A stretch of 64,000 nt of DNA, taken from contig OX621234.1 in the NCBI GenBank assembly GCA_951640165.1, forward strand, positions 24,928,549 to 24,992,548, read 5' to 3'. Shown one piece after another: positions 35,969 to 46,478 of the stretch (the first letter of the stretch is position 1; each line of letters opens with the position of its first letter). The position numbers and the translations under genes were made by a program. The notes under the pieces were generated by a model. The model was not told where the DNA came from, made no database searches, and saw only the letters and a list, made by a program, of their open reading frames with translations. The stretch is from Pseudoips prasinana. Its lineage: Eukaryota > Arthropoda > Insecta > Lepidoptera > Nolidae.

Positions 35969-38900
35969 GTGCTTGATGGCTTAGCGGCTTTTTATTTTAT
36001 TTTTGCATGGACATTCACTAGGTATCGTTTTATGACTTTTGTGAAGATTTTCTTCAGGTTTGACAGTACTTGATTTATCATTGATTTTATTTACATTGAT
36101 GCGCTTTTAACCAGGTTACACGCTGTTAAAAGTTGAGCCATATATATATATGGGTTTTCCGTATGTGTAGATAAGTGATAAACGATCGAATACGTTCAGC
36201 AAATCCGGTCTCTCTTTGTTGGGGATGACCGCCTCATTACCTCACATTTTTTTTATACATTCGTAAGCATATCACTCCGTGAATGAATGAACAAAATCAT
36301 AAAATATTCGTTAAGCCTTAAACTTAACACAATTCGGCTTTAATAACCGCAGCAGTTTGATGCTTTAATAACTACTACCCAACCACACCAATATGTCACC
36401 GAAAAAAGAAAATATATCTGTAAGAGAATTATATATTTAAATATTATACTTTCCAGTATTATATGCCAGTCATTAATTAAAGTTCTATAATAATATGTTT
36501 TCGTTTGACGACCGCCGTTACTCAGTTGCCAGTGAACCTGGCAACTAATCGAAAGGTTGCGGGTTCGATCCTCCCACAGGACAAATTTGTGTTCATGAAC
36601 ATGTCTATTTGTCTTTGTCTTTGGGTTTCTGTGTTTATATCCTATTAATAGTACAAGCTTTGCTTAGATTGTAAATACGTTCCGGGTGTTTATTATGTTA
36701 TTGAACCAATTAGTAAAATAAGTGCATTAAGCTCCGTTATACAATTTATAATATAGGCAAATATAATTATTTTCGTGTAAAGGCCCATTAAAAATGTATT
36801 ATTGTTGTCATTAATATGTTAGAACATGTCATGCCCCATCCGTTTGGTTTTTATGTAATTAGAAGCCATTTAGTCGGAATTTTTATACAGTTGTTTGTTT
36901 GATGTGATAGCGGCTTTATTAACATACTCTGTTTAGTAAAGTTTGTAGTAACAGCGTTTAATGTGATCCGTTCCGTTTGGTTTCATTTAACATGTCACGT
37001 GAAATAAAGTTAACAGACCGCGGTAATCAGTTCCAAATTATAATAAATAATTGTATATTTATAAACTCAAATTTTTATATATAGATAGATATAGAAGATA
37101 TTATATATAAAATAGAATATTATTCTCTTAAAGATGCATTCAATCGTACTTACTATAGGATCGATGGCAAAGAAGAAGTACCCAATTGGATGTCTTTTTT
37201 ATTTTCGAATAACTTTCCTCACCCCCTGGATAATATTTTTTTACTTTAGCACAACCTATAGTCCCACTCTCGATGGGAATGTTTCTATCACGGCGCATAT
37301 ATCAGCAAATCGTAAATATGGGCTGTTGCTAAAAAATTTTCTCGTTTACGCGGTATCTTTCTCTTTTATCGTGGTGAGCAAAATAGCCGGGCTCATCGTA
37401 ATGTCGAGACAACCCATTTGCGCGAGAGTGCACGAATATGCAAGCTATTACGCTAAACTCTCATTTAATTAAAAACAGTATATATTAATGAGTCTGTAGT
37501 CGAGTAAGCATATATGTCGTTAATAAACCTGAGAAATAAGTTTATAGAAAGCAATTTTGCACAATGATGGTCTTACGGTTTAAATCACTCACAAGAAGAA
37601 ATAAAATACAAACAAAATACCAATATACGTTGGCAGGTTATCTTAAAACATATTTATGCAATATAGGTTTCTTAATTAATCTTTAAATGCATTAGTCAAT
37701 AGCCGGTTGCCAAAAGTGGTTGAGTCAATATAAGGGACGGTTCACATGCTGTTTAATAATGTTATATACATTTTCTTTCCTTTCTATTTTCTTTTGAACT
37801 ATATACGAGTATGTTTATGCTTACATATGTAAGTACTTTTGTTGAAATGTATATTTGTTTTATAGTTTTATTTTAAATTATTAGTCCTATTGTCATGATA
37901 AATATAGTTATACCAACGATATATTTATAATATACATATCTTAGCTCCTTGATACATAACACTTTTTTGCCGTAGTTTGTTCTAAGTTTATAGTGTTTTC
38001 TTTCATTAACATGTCTTGAACTGCGTGTGTGTACATCATTCGTAAATTTTACTTCTGTTTATTTCGTCATTGTTTAGATTTAGTCCTTGGTATGAGCTTA
38101 AAAATATACCGCCTTTCGTTTTCATATTTTTCGTCTATATGTTTATAATTGGGATGGTTCATGTACTCTTTCTGTACCGTTTCTTCTATGAATAATATTT
38201 TTATAGATCCAATCTAACTAAGGTGAGTTCAGAAGTTTTAGATATTTCACTTTTATTGAAATGTGTTGTAGTTTACTCAGTTTCATGGTCCTTTATTCTA
38301 GCAGTTTCTGCATTAATGAAGTAAACCTTGATCGGGCAATTCCATTGCCCAATCCGGTGAAACATGATTGGGGCCGGACATTCTGGAAAAGCAGTTTCAA
38401 TTTTTTTTTAACTTCCTTGCTATCGGTGATGTTATTCGATCTTCCCAGTTGTCACCTGTGGCTTCTAGCACATCTGATAAGACTAAGTTTTTGCGTCTGA
38501 CTGCTCTTTTGTAAAGCTCCGCAACGACATTTACTCTAGTAAATTGCTGGGGTGTTTGTCACTTTTCGGAGTTTATCATTATACATGTTTGGAACGTCGG
38601 TTGCGAAGTTATTAATTTTTATATTTGTTACAGTATTTACAAGGTTTAGAGTAATTATGTCTGACTTGGTTTTGATTTGTTCCGTAACTAGATCATATGT
38701 AGATCATATCAAGATCATTCGTAGTCTTTGGTAGTATTTTAAGGTCTTCTCGGATGACTGTCCCATCCTATATGATTTTGGCCATTATTTCTGTTTGTGT
38801 TTCCACAGAGCTGCTGGGGAATGTAGAAACTTATTTTCGGAAGTTGGAATTCATTTAGGAGCTCCCACGAGCCGGTGACATATGTTGTCACATTGACTTA

Positions 38901-39442
38901 CAGCTATGTAAGCTAAGGGTGGGCAATCAAAGACATAGTTCGAGAACCGGTACACCTCACACAATGCGTACTTACAGAGCGGGATGTACGCTTTTCATTC
39001 ACATCACAAGTCTCAGGTAGACGGGCCACCACTTGAAGATGACTAGGTCACACATGATGCAAATAATGGGAACAATGTTTGTGGGATCCAGCTATAGCTA
39101 GTCTTAAAGCAGCACGACAATTGACAATGACACTAGGACAACCACTACGCAACAAAGAGTATAATAAGTACCTACTGTAAACAAATTAACTACCGTTCAT
39201 GACATTATAGAATGTATGGGCTTCATATTAACTTGGAGCCATCGGTTATTCCTAGAAACACAATTTAGTTTTGTGACACAAAACATTAAACGAAATAAAA
39301 AGTATTTTATATGATTTTTATTGTTTAGTGAAGCCTATCAAACAATAATAATAGTATATAATACTTCTTCAAAGAATAAATATATTATTATTGATACCCA
39401 ATATCCCTGTGAAGTTTCGATCATATTTTTTTTTATTTTCAG
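35969..39442 (+). other. Last PDE intron; no further exon seen
   Basis: Holds a SINE at 36505. A 112-codon + frame at 37134-37472 (hydrophobic stretches, no known motif) and short frames at 38261-38734 are unconvincing. The - strand at 38340-38880 reads with few stops in patches (LSDVLEATGDNWEDRI; VTGSWELLNEFQLPKISFYI) and may be a decayed mobile-element ORF that was not identified. Confidence 0.45.
36505..36705 (+). mobile_element. tRNA-derived SINE in PDE intron
   Basis: B-box aggttgcgggttcgatcctc with a paired head (cagttgccagtgaacctggc), then a body ending in gtacaagctttgcttagatt, a 3' motif also seen in family S1. Inserted in the last PDE intron. Confidence 0.6.
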
Positions 39443-39478
39443 GCATTTCGTCACACTGACTCCGGTGACTGCAAATAG
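39443..39478 (+). CDS. PDE7: PDE7-type phosphodiesterase, last short coding exon up to TAG
   Basis: A strong acceptor (a T-rich tract ending tttttattttcag) lies 3.5 kb downstream of the previous exon. Joined in phase 0 from the donor after 35958, it reads AFRHTDSGDCK followed by TAG at 39476-39478. The same frame then stays open for 139 codons (separate entry). Joined instead from the donor after 35968, it would read GISSH then TGA. Which donor is used cannot be decided from sequence alone; the phase-0 choice is favoured because it is the one in frame with the coding-like extension. Confidence 0.5.
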   Translation, partial: AFRHTDSGDCK

Positions 39479-39898
39479 TGTTTACTAGAGCCAGGGGAGG
39501 CTCGTAAACAAGATTCCCCTCATGACGTGGATTTAGATCTTGACGAATTATTATTTATAGATATAGAATGTGAAGTGAATGATGCCGACTACGATGCCGA
39601 CGCGGAAGATCAAGACCAGGACGACGATACTGACGAGTGGGGTCTGGATAAAGCACGTCAGAACATAGCTCCAGACGTTGATAAAGCTCTTGACATGGGC
39701 CACGATGTCGAAGAGCATCTGCGAGAACAGAAACAAAAACTTACTAACAAGAAACGGTCGTACAGCGAAAGCGATGGCCGCAGACGACACCAATTTCATC
39801 ATCTAATATCAAAAGGACTTCGTGTTCTAAAGAACGATCACTCGGATTTGGAAGATTTCAATTTTTATTCCCGTGAGCACCGATCGGCATCTTTCTAA
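39479..39898 (+). CDS. Acidic open frame directly downstream of the PDE stop; candidate alternative C-terminus
   Basis: In frame with the preceding exon and separated from it only by TAG, 139 codons run to TAA at 39896. They begin CLLEPGEARKQDSPHD, continue with a highly acidic segment (DLDLDELLFIDIECEV, then DYDADAEDQDQDDDTDEWG), and end in a basic, helix-prone part (EEHLREQKQKLTNKKR, DGRRRHQFHHLISKG) and SREHRSASF. Alternating GAC/GAT, the balanced composition and the length in a region of many stops suggest real coding sequence. There is no good internal ATG at the start of the frame. It could be reached by (a) a splice acceptor made by the AG of the TAG itself (gcaaatag/tgt, phase 0), (b) stop-codon readthrough, or (c) an intact allele elsewhere. 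No domain recognised. Confidence 0.55.
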   Translation, partial: CLLEPGEARKQDSPHDVDLDLDELLFIDIECEVNDADYDADAEDQDQDDDTDEWGLDKARQNIAPDVDKALDMGHDVEEHLREQKQKLTNKKRSYSESDGRRRHQFHHLISKGLRVLKNDHSDLEDFNFYSREHRSASF

Positions 39899-40343
39899 AC
39901 AATAGCTATCTTGAATGATGTCTCAAAATTATACAATGACATCACCTCGTCCAAAATCTATGATAATTTTTGGGCGACTATAGCTACTAGAATTTTAAGA
40001 CAGAAAAACAAGAGTATTGACAATGAGTCGAAAGATTTGGAGAGACGGACTCTCACTATATTGTAGTGTATCTGTAAAGTGATTTTCTAATTAATAAGCA
40101 TAAAGCCAGGTTAACATTTAAAGGAATGCCCCTTTGACAGATTATAGGTTAATCTTATTTGGGCTATAATTTGTCGATGGGTTACCTCGAAGTAAGCCAC
40201 CAGCGCACAGTGGTTCGTGTAGAACAAGCTAGCTGGACAATATTATTTGTTTCGATTTTTATTTATAAATGAGGTTATTAAGCAAAGATATAAGGGTCAT
40301 AATACTATTTGAGGTCCATTGGTCGTTTGAGCAGGTATAGTGA

Positions 40344-40349
40344 AATAAA
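40344..40349 (+). promoter_or_regulatory. Candidate polyadenylation signal inside the Transib
   Basis: AATAAA, the first canonical signal on the + strand after the acidic PDE-linked open frame (ends 39898). It lies within the Transib insertion, so the host transcript may end in transposon sequence. An upstream variant CATAAA at about 40099 is an alternative. Confidence 0.35.
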
Positions 40350-40437
40350 AACACAATATTTTTTTAAACAATTTTATAAATAAATTTAACTATAAATGTA
40401 ACTATAAAATCTAATATCAGATACATAAAATACCTAC

Positions 40438-41617
40438 TTAAAAACTAAATCGATCACTCATCATCTCATCGGTGAATTTTTGTTTGTACAAACTGTGACC
40501 GGAACTTCCGTCACAACCCCACTTACTGGTTAATGTGAATGATGTGCAAGGTAACAGACTACTGACAACTTCTTGTTGCGCTGAAACTAAACGTTCCGCA
40601 GTTTTATCAAGAACTGCCTGAACTTTGATTTCAGCACGCGTTTCGTTAACAGTAATCTGTTCATCTGGAGGATAGCAAGCTACTTTTGCCCTTCTAACAC
40701 TGTATAATGACGGAAATACCTTATGTCCGGCTTTGATGCTCCACTTCCGAGTCTGCATATAGCTATGGCTACTTGATTTACTATCAACATAGTATGCTAA
40801 AGCTTCCTCGCTTGTCAGACACCTGGAGGCACTTGTTGCACTCTCTTTATGGGCTATTGAAGGGTCACCAGTTACATCTTTAATTTGACGTGCTACACTT
40901 CTCTGACCCGACAAACGCGCTGACACCTCAGCAGCGTATATTAATTCACTAGCACTCCTGGACTGTAAGAGGTCATCTATGCGTCGTCTTTTCGTTTTGA
41001 GACTAGAATCATCAAACTCTTTAGAGGGTCTTCCAGGTCCCGGTTCAGTAGATGTACTTGGCATACATAAATAAACGGACACAGCGAAAGATATGTCAAC
41101 TCCCTTCAGCCACGTTGAATTCTTCTCTAGGAACCGCTCTCGGTTTCTTGCACAGCTGCTCCACTTTTCAGCCAATTTTGAAGAATATTTTGAGATGATG
41201 ACCTTGACGTCTCTCAGGGACTGCTCCGTAACACCATCAAAGTCATGTCTCAAAGATATAAACCGAAAGAGCTCCACGTTTCGCGTTTCCTTCGGGTGTT
41301 TTAGCCATTCTTCAAAAAAGTCCATTTTTGAGACGGTGAAAACTGTTTAAAGAAAAAAAAAGAAAAAAATTAGTTGTGCAAATAATTCGCAATATTTTTT
41401 TCTACTAATTACTACTAGATACTTGTGAGAATCATATAAAATAGATTTTACAGAGTGGACATGAGTGGACATGTAATATTTTGACTATTGAATTCAAAAA
41501 TATGGGTGAAAAAGTCCACTTTTATCGAAACATTTAATTTAATAAAATTAAATAATGAAGATCCTGTGATAAAAATTAACTAAAACAAAACTACTTACCC
41601 TTATGTACACAATCCAT
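40438..41617 (-). CDS. Transib transposase, N-terminal part, two exons, truncated after first catalytic Asp
   Basis: Predicted as exon 1 (41599-41617, ATG at 41617, MDCVHK, donor gtaagt) joined to exon 2 (41342-40438, acceptor ctttaaacag), 307 codons plus stop. The splice joins the frames exactly and adds 13 residues before MDFFEEWLKHPKETRN. Visible parts: an N-terminal domain, a Gly-Pro-Gly-Arg-Pro hinge (EPGPGRPSKEFDDSS), a basic stretch KTKRRRIDD, then LTSKWGCDGSSGHSLYKQKF. The DG.SG motif resembles the site of the first catalytic Asp in Transib and RAG1 cores. The frame ends shortly after (SDRFSF, stop at 40438), so the second Asp and the Glu are missing; a complete Transib transposase is roughly twice as long. 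Assignment from motif recall is supported by the TIRs and target duplication. The product should not be catalytically active alone but might bind TIRs. Confidence 0.72.
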
Positions 41618-42970
41618 CACAAAAACACTATCACAAATTTCTTTTAGTGACTTAAAATAATGTTAACAATATGGTGTAAAAATGCAAATGAATGCACTTT
41701 GAATTATCAACACTTTATATACTTACCTTAATGACGGGCCTAATGAGGGTAATTACGAAAATTAATAGATGTATTCCTTAATGTATAGGGCTAATGAGTT
41801 CATCTTAATAATTAACTATTAGGAATTGAAGAGTTGTTTTTGTCCAGCTAGTTTGTTCTACGCGAATAACAGTGCAGCGGCTCACTAGTCAAGTAACAAG
41901 TGAATAAAGTAAACAAGTGAATGTCGTAGCGTCATGTATTGAGTGTATTAAAAACAATGCATACAAGACAGCTCAAACTTACGCTTATTGATAATTAAAT
42001 AGTCGCAAACTTTATGTGAGCACAGGCCCAATACATGAAATGGCAAATGACAGTGACTTACGCCTTTCAGGCCTTGCACAATTCGAAGTGGTTATACTTT
42101 TTTTTAAAATAAAGATTTGCTGCAGTGATACACAAATTGATGAATTTCTAAAACTGAACGATAGCTCACCCGAGAAACATTTTCGCAGTGACCTACTTCG
42201 CTAACCTTATGTCGTCAAGTGTTTTCAATGGATAATCATTAAACTATATAACTTTGAAACGCGTAAGAAGTTAGGGAAGTGTGTGCTTTTTGGGATTTGG
42301 AACCCTATGTTAATTAAATTCCTCAAATTGCTAATCACGTTGTATGAAACGCAATTATATAAATGTATTTTATATACCTACCTGGTGTACTCGCATAGCG
42401 TAAATGCGTTTTTATTGCGTAATGCCAGATTACACACATGGACTCTAAATTATGGAGAGGTATATGGTTTTAGAATAATAATTTATAGAATATTGTGTCT
42501 AATGTATGTTGTGACAATCGCACGTAATGTAAAATAAGGACTTAGCACAAATTGACAAGAGACGAGCAATTTGTATCACAAATATCTTACGAAGCCAATG
42601 AATAGGATAAACCAGCAATCAAATAATATAGTCTACAGAATAAGTTGTCTCTGCAATATTATTCTCAATAGCAAACTTTAGTATTACTCTTAAACCAATG
42701 TTTGCTATTGAGAATACTGAAATAGGACGGTATATTATTTTGAGAATGTTATATTATGTTAAAACACCACAGTACAAATGATTTTATTCAATGTAATGTT
42801 TGTTTTAAGTAAATACTATTAAATTTATACATAATTATTAAATGCTTTAAGATTTATAGAGTATTTTGCCATATCGTCTCATAGGTTAACAGATCCCAAT
42901 TATTTTAAGTGTTACAGAATTATTATCTTAATTGAATGATGACACGGTGGTATACCAAAAATATAAGTTG

Positions 42971-43165
42971 ATGCCCATGATTCCACTGGTTGGAAAATTA
43001 AAAAATATACGTACTTATCTATGCCCATGGTTCCACTGATTGGAAAGTGAAAAAGTAATAGATAGATACTTATCTATGCTCATGATTCCACTGGTTGGAA
43101 AATAAAAAGTATAGGTAATTATCTATGCCCATGATTCCACTGGTTGGAATATAAAAAATACTTAC
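42971..43165. repeat. Minisatellite, four ~50-bp units
   Basis: Units start at 42971, 43021, 43076 and 43125 with atgcccatgattccactggt or a close variant; spacing 50, 55 and 49 bp. Confidence 0.85.
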
Positions 43166-44835
43166 ATTAAAAGGATAAAGAGTCTCATTATCAGTACCTT
43201 ATATATTTGGAAGGATAAATAGTCATAGATATTAAGTACTTAGTAGTTATAGGGATGAAAAAGGTAGTCGCTCTTTTTGGGCGTGATGTGTGAGACGGAG
43301 TGACGTTATATGCTGTAAAGATACCAGTATTAGCAAGGATGACCATCTGCCTGTTCTGTTAATCGCGCTGCTAATCAAATACTATCACAATAGGAGTAAG
43401 CTTATAGTCTCGTCAATATTGACCAATAGTGATTACAATACATGGCAATTTGAGTGGCGCTTCTTGACAAAAAAGAACCTGACGCTTAATGGGCGGTAGA
43501 AGGTAAACCAAATCTAGTGTATAGAATAATACCAATTAATATTTAAATAAGACTCTGAATGCGCTCAAAAGTAACACACTTTGTGATATTGTCATGTATT
43601 AACTAATCTACACAGAAGTATGGTACTTTTGATTGTAAAGATAATTGTATATTTGGGAATTTATATACAGCAATTCATGCTTCTATCGTGGTATATTTCA
43701 AAATTCAGTAAGTTCCTGAGAGTTTTGCTACTATTTTAAATTGTATAAGTGTTTTATGGGTAGGTAAATCCATATGTATAAGACGTTGCGATCAACAGAA
43801 ACGGGCGCAATTTACTATTTATAATATTAAATACGTATGTAAATATATATAGCTATACTATTTATAGTATTTTTGGTGGTTGGTAGTTTTGTCAAGATTC
43901 ATAATAAAACTGTCCACATCCAGCGTTGGCACGAGAATGAAATTTAACATTTAACAATGTGCGCTTGTTACCAGTTGGCACGGACCGGATGTTTAATTCT
44001 ACACATTTAGAACCTTGACTGATTTTATATTTAGTTCTGTGATTTTATATATATGTATAATATATATATCGTGTATATAAAATCATGTATGTATATAGGA
44101 ATCTATACATATATATTGTAAAAAAATTATGAAGTTCGAAAAATTGTATGTACACAGATTTTAAAATTGTATAACTCGAATGAAATGTTAGCCACTATGA
44201 TATTATAATATTTGATGATGGTTTTGGAAAGTATTAGAAACAATATAGTGACAGGTATTCGTTGCTTTTGTGAACACTAGAGGTCATATAGCTCAAAGCA
44301 TATTTTAATTATCATATTAGAAGTGAGTTGTTGAGACAAAACCGTCGTTCGGCGTTGTAATAGAACGGTGTGGAATGCAATGTATCTATTACTGATTTAA
44401 TTTATTATAAACCTGACTCTATCCTAATCATATTTGTTACTTGTATATCCGTTACTGGCTTCAGTTCGGTGTTTATCAGTTCACTTATTCAGTGTGTCAG
44501 AATTGTTTTAAAGCCATGATGGTGACTGGCTGGCTTGCCATACTGAAGTAATTGGTATTTCTTCTTTGTTAATTCAATTTCTATTAAGCATATTAGGCGC
44601 TGGTTCGCTAATGGTAATGCTGAGTTGAGTATACAATCGCGGTGTTGGAACGGTTAAAGTATTTAAGTATTAGGGGTTAAGACGGATAAGCCGAACGGGT
44701 ACGAATATAAAAAATCTGAGGGACGGATTTGGGTGATTGAGCCTAGCTCGTTATGAGAATATTTTTATATACTTTTTTTAAGATCAATATTAATGACAAT
44801 TATTTTAATTCTGATTTTTGTACAAAGTTACTTGT

Positions 44836-45190
44836 AAAAACCAACAACCTCGCAGGACTAGATAGCTAACACCATAAACAACAACTTTTGTTATACTACT
44901 TCGGATATAACTCAATATATTATAAATAAAAAAATATTTTACACGGACGACTGGCGACTAGGGTAATGGGTCAAGTTCAAAGGCATTAGCACTGCACCCG
45001 TTCCCCGCGCCCTCCCAAGTGTATATTTTCGTAATCTTTGTGATGCGCGTAGAGTTATAAACATTCAAGCGGAAAATTAAATACTTATTCTTGTTTGAAA
45101 AAAATATATAACCAATTATCGAAAGTTGCAGAACAAAAGTTGTTGCTTATAATTTTCGCTGTCTAGTCCTGCGATGTTGTTGGTGTTTTA
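44836..45190. mobile_element. Fold-back MITE with long TIRs
   Basis: The left arm accaacaacctcgcaggact and the right end agtcctgcgatgttgttggt are inverted; similarity continues inwards through aacaacttttgtt. About 355 bp with no coding frame. The central part is less A+T-rich (acccgttccccgcgccctcc). No target duplication is evident. Confidence 0.75.
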
Positions 45191-46256
45191 TGTGTATAAA
45201 AACGATAAGCAATGACAGGTTATGGTGATTCCGTAACTAGCTACAGAGTATCTCAAGTATAGATTATACGTAGGTATTTATTTTTCTAATATGAACGACC
45301 TCTAGTGTCAAACAGTGTTCCGTTAAGTGTCCCCCTTTTAAATGTACATAAAATTCATGTTTTCGTAAATGTTAAACTATTAATTTATTTTGTGAGTGTG
45401 TCCAGACTAAGGTTTCTAATGGCGTATTGTTTTATATATCATTAGAATAATGTGTGAAGTGTCAGCATAATAAAATACCTAAAACCCATCTACCTGGAAG
45501 GTTTGTGAACTTTTTATCCATGGAACCGTCAATATTTTCAATAACTTGATACATTATTTTCGTCAACACCTGAAAGGTATTGAGGAAAATCGTATATCGG
45601 GTACCTTTATTGATATAGATATAGAAACACTATTAGGGAACGTTGCCACGATAAAAGCGAAGGGCGCTTATTTATCCACAGGAGCGATGTTCTCTAAAGA
45701 TGCCACAAAATTTTTAATTATGAATAACACCCTAAAAACAGATGAAAAAAAAACACATATAAAAGATTTAAGATTAAAATTATATAAGTAGTAATATTTA
45801 TGTCTTTTAGTGATACCTTAATAATATATTACGTGACTATCTTCACACAATATTCAATCATGAATTTGTTAGCTTAATTCTTCAACGTTTATAGCTTTTA
45901 ATGTAGTAGTGTTAACTTAAGTCGATCTTGTTATGTTCACATAGTTTAATGTCAGTTCCGCCAGGAGGCGTTTGAGTCGATAATGTTCTTCACAAATCTT
46001 CAATTGAATAAGTACAACGCTTAGACGAATAATTAACACCAATTGTGTGCAATTTAATAATAGGACTTAATTGAAGTAGATTTATATTCGATAATTTCTA
46101 GTCGCATATTGTAATAGTTCAAGTAAAGTAGGCGCATAATTTAACTGACAAGATTGACAATATGAAGCGCAGTATTTATAAACAAATCTCAACATTAAGT
46201 GGCCCTTTGATTTCAAAGTAGAGAAGATTTATGAATCAATCTGATGAGTTGATCAG

Positions 46257-46478
46257 AGGACCTACCGCCTATCATCGTGATCGGTGTTCAAATAGATGAA
46301 GATTAAAGATTACTAAATCATTCGTTCAATCGGCTTGAACGTTGAAAATCGATTCCGGACCATTTATGTCGTCACTTGTGGTCATGGAAGACGATTAAAC
46401 GAATGATAGAGTCATTTAAACCTTCATGTTTTGAATGCCGATCACGATGGATGTTCGGAGAAGTAGGTGGTAGGGTAT
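46257..46478. mobile_element. Fold-back MITE, family F, copy 1
   Basis: Arms include gtgatcggtgttcaaatag and its inverse gaatgccgatcac, with ttcgttcaatcggcttgaac towards the centre. About 220 bp; left arm shortened relative to the right. Confidence 0.7.

Larger units (their letters stand above)
40206..41874 (-). mobile_element. Transib-family DNA transposon (RAG1-related), internally deleted
   Basis: The element is 1,669 bp with 35-bp terminal inverted repeats (40206-40240 and 41840-41874) that match at 30 of 35 positions. The left end begins CACAGTG and the right end, read inwards, begins CACTGTT; both continue into TTCG.GTAGAACAA.CTAGCTGG. It is flanked on both sides by CAGCG (40201-40205 and 41875-41879), a 5-bp target duplication. 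Family knowledge: Transib elements have CAC-initial TIRs and 5-bp GC-rich duplications. The body encodes the 5' half of a transposase on the - strand (separate entry). It lies 308 bp past the end of the PDE-linked open frame, probably in or near the 3' UTR. Confidence 0.88.

Noticed and set aside
37134..37472. 112-codon + frame with hydrophobic segments in the PDE intron
   Set aside because: No known motif and no convincing splice sites; kept only as a remark.
45546..45791. 81-codon + frame
   Set aside because: Lys/Thr-rich end typical of A-rich DNA, no homology recalled, no ATG context or splice sites in support.
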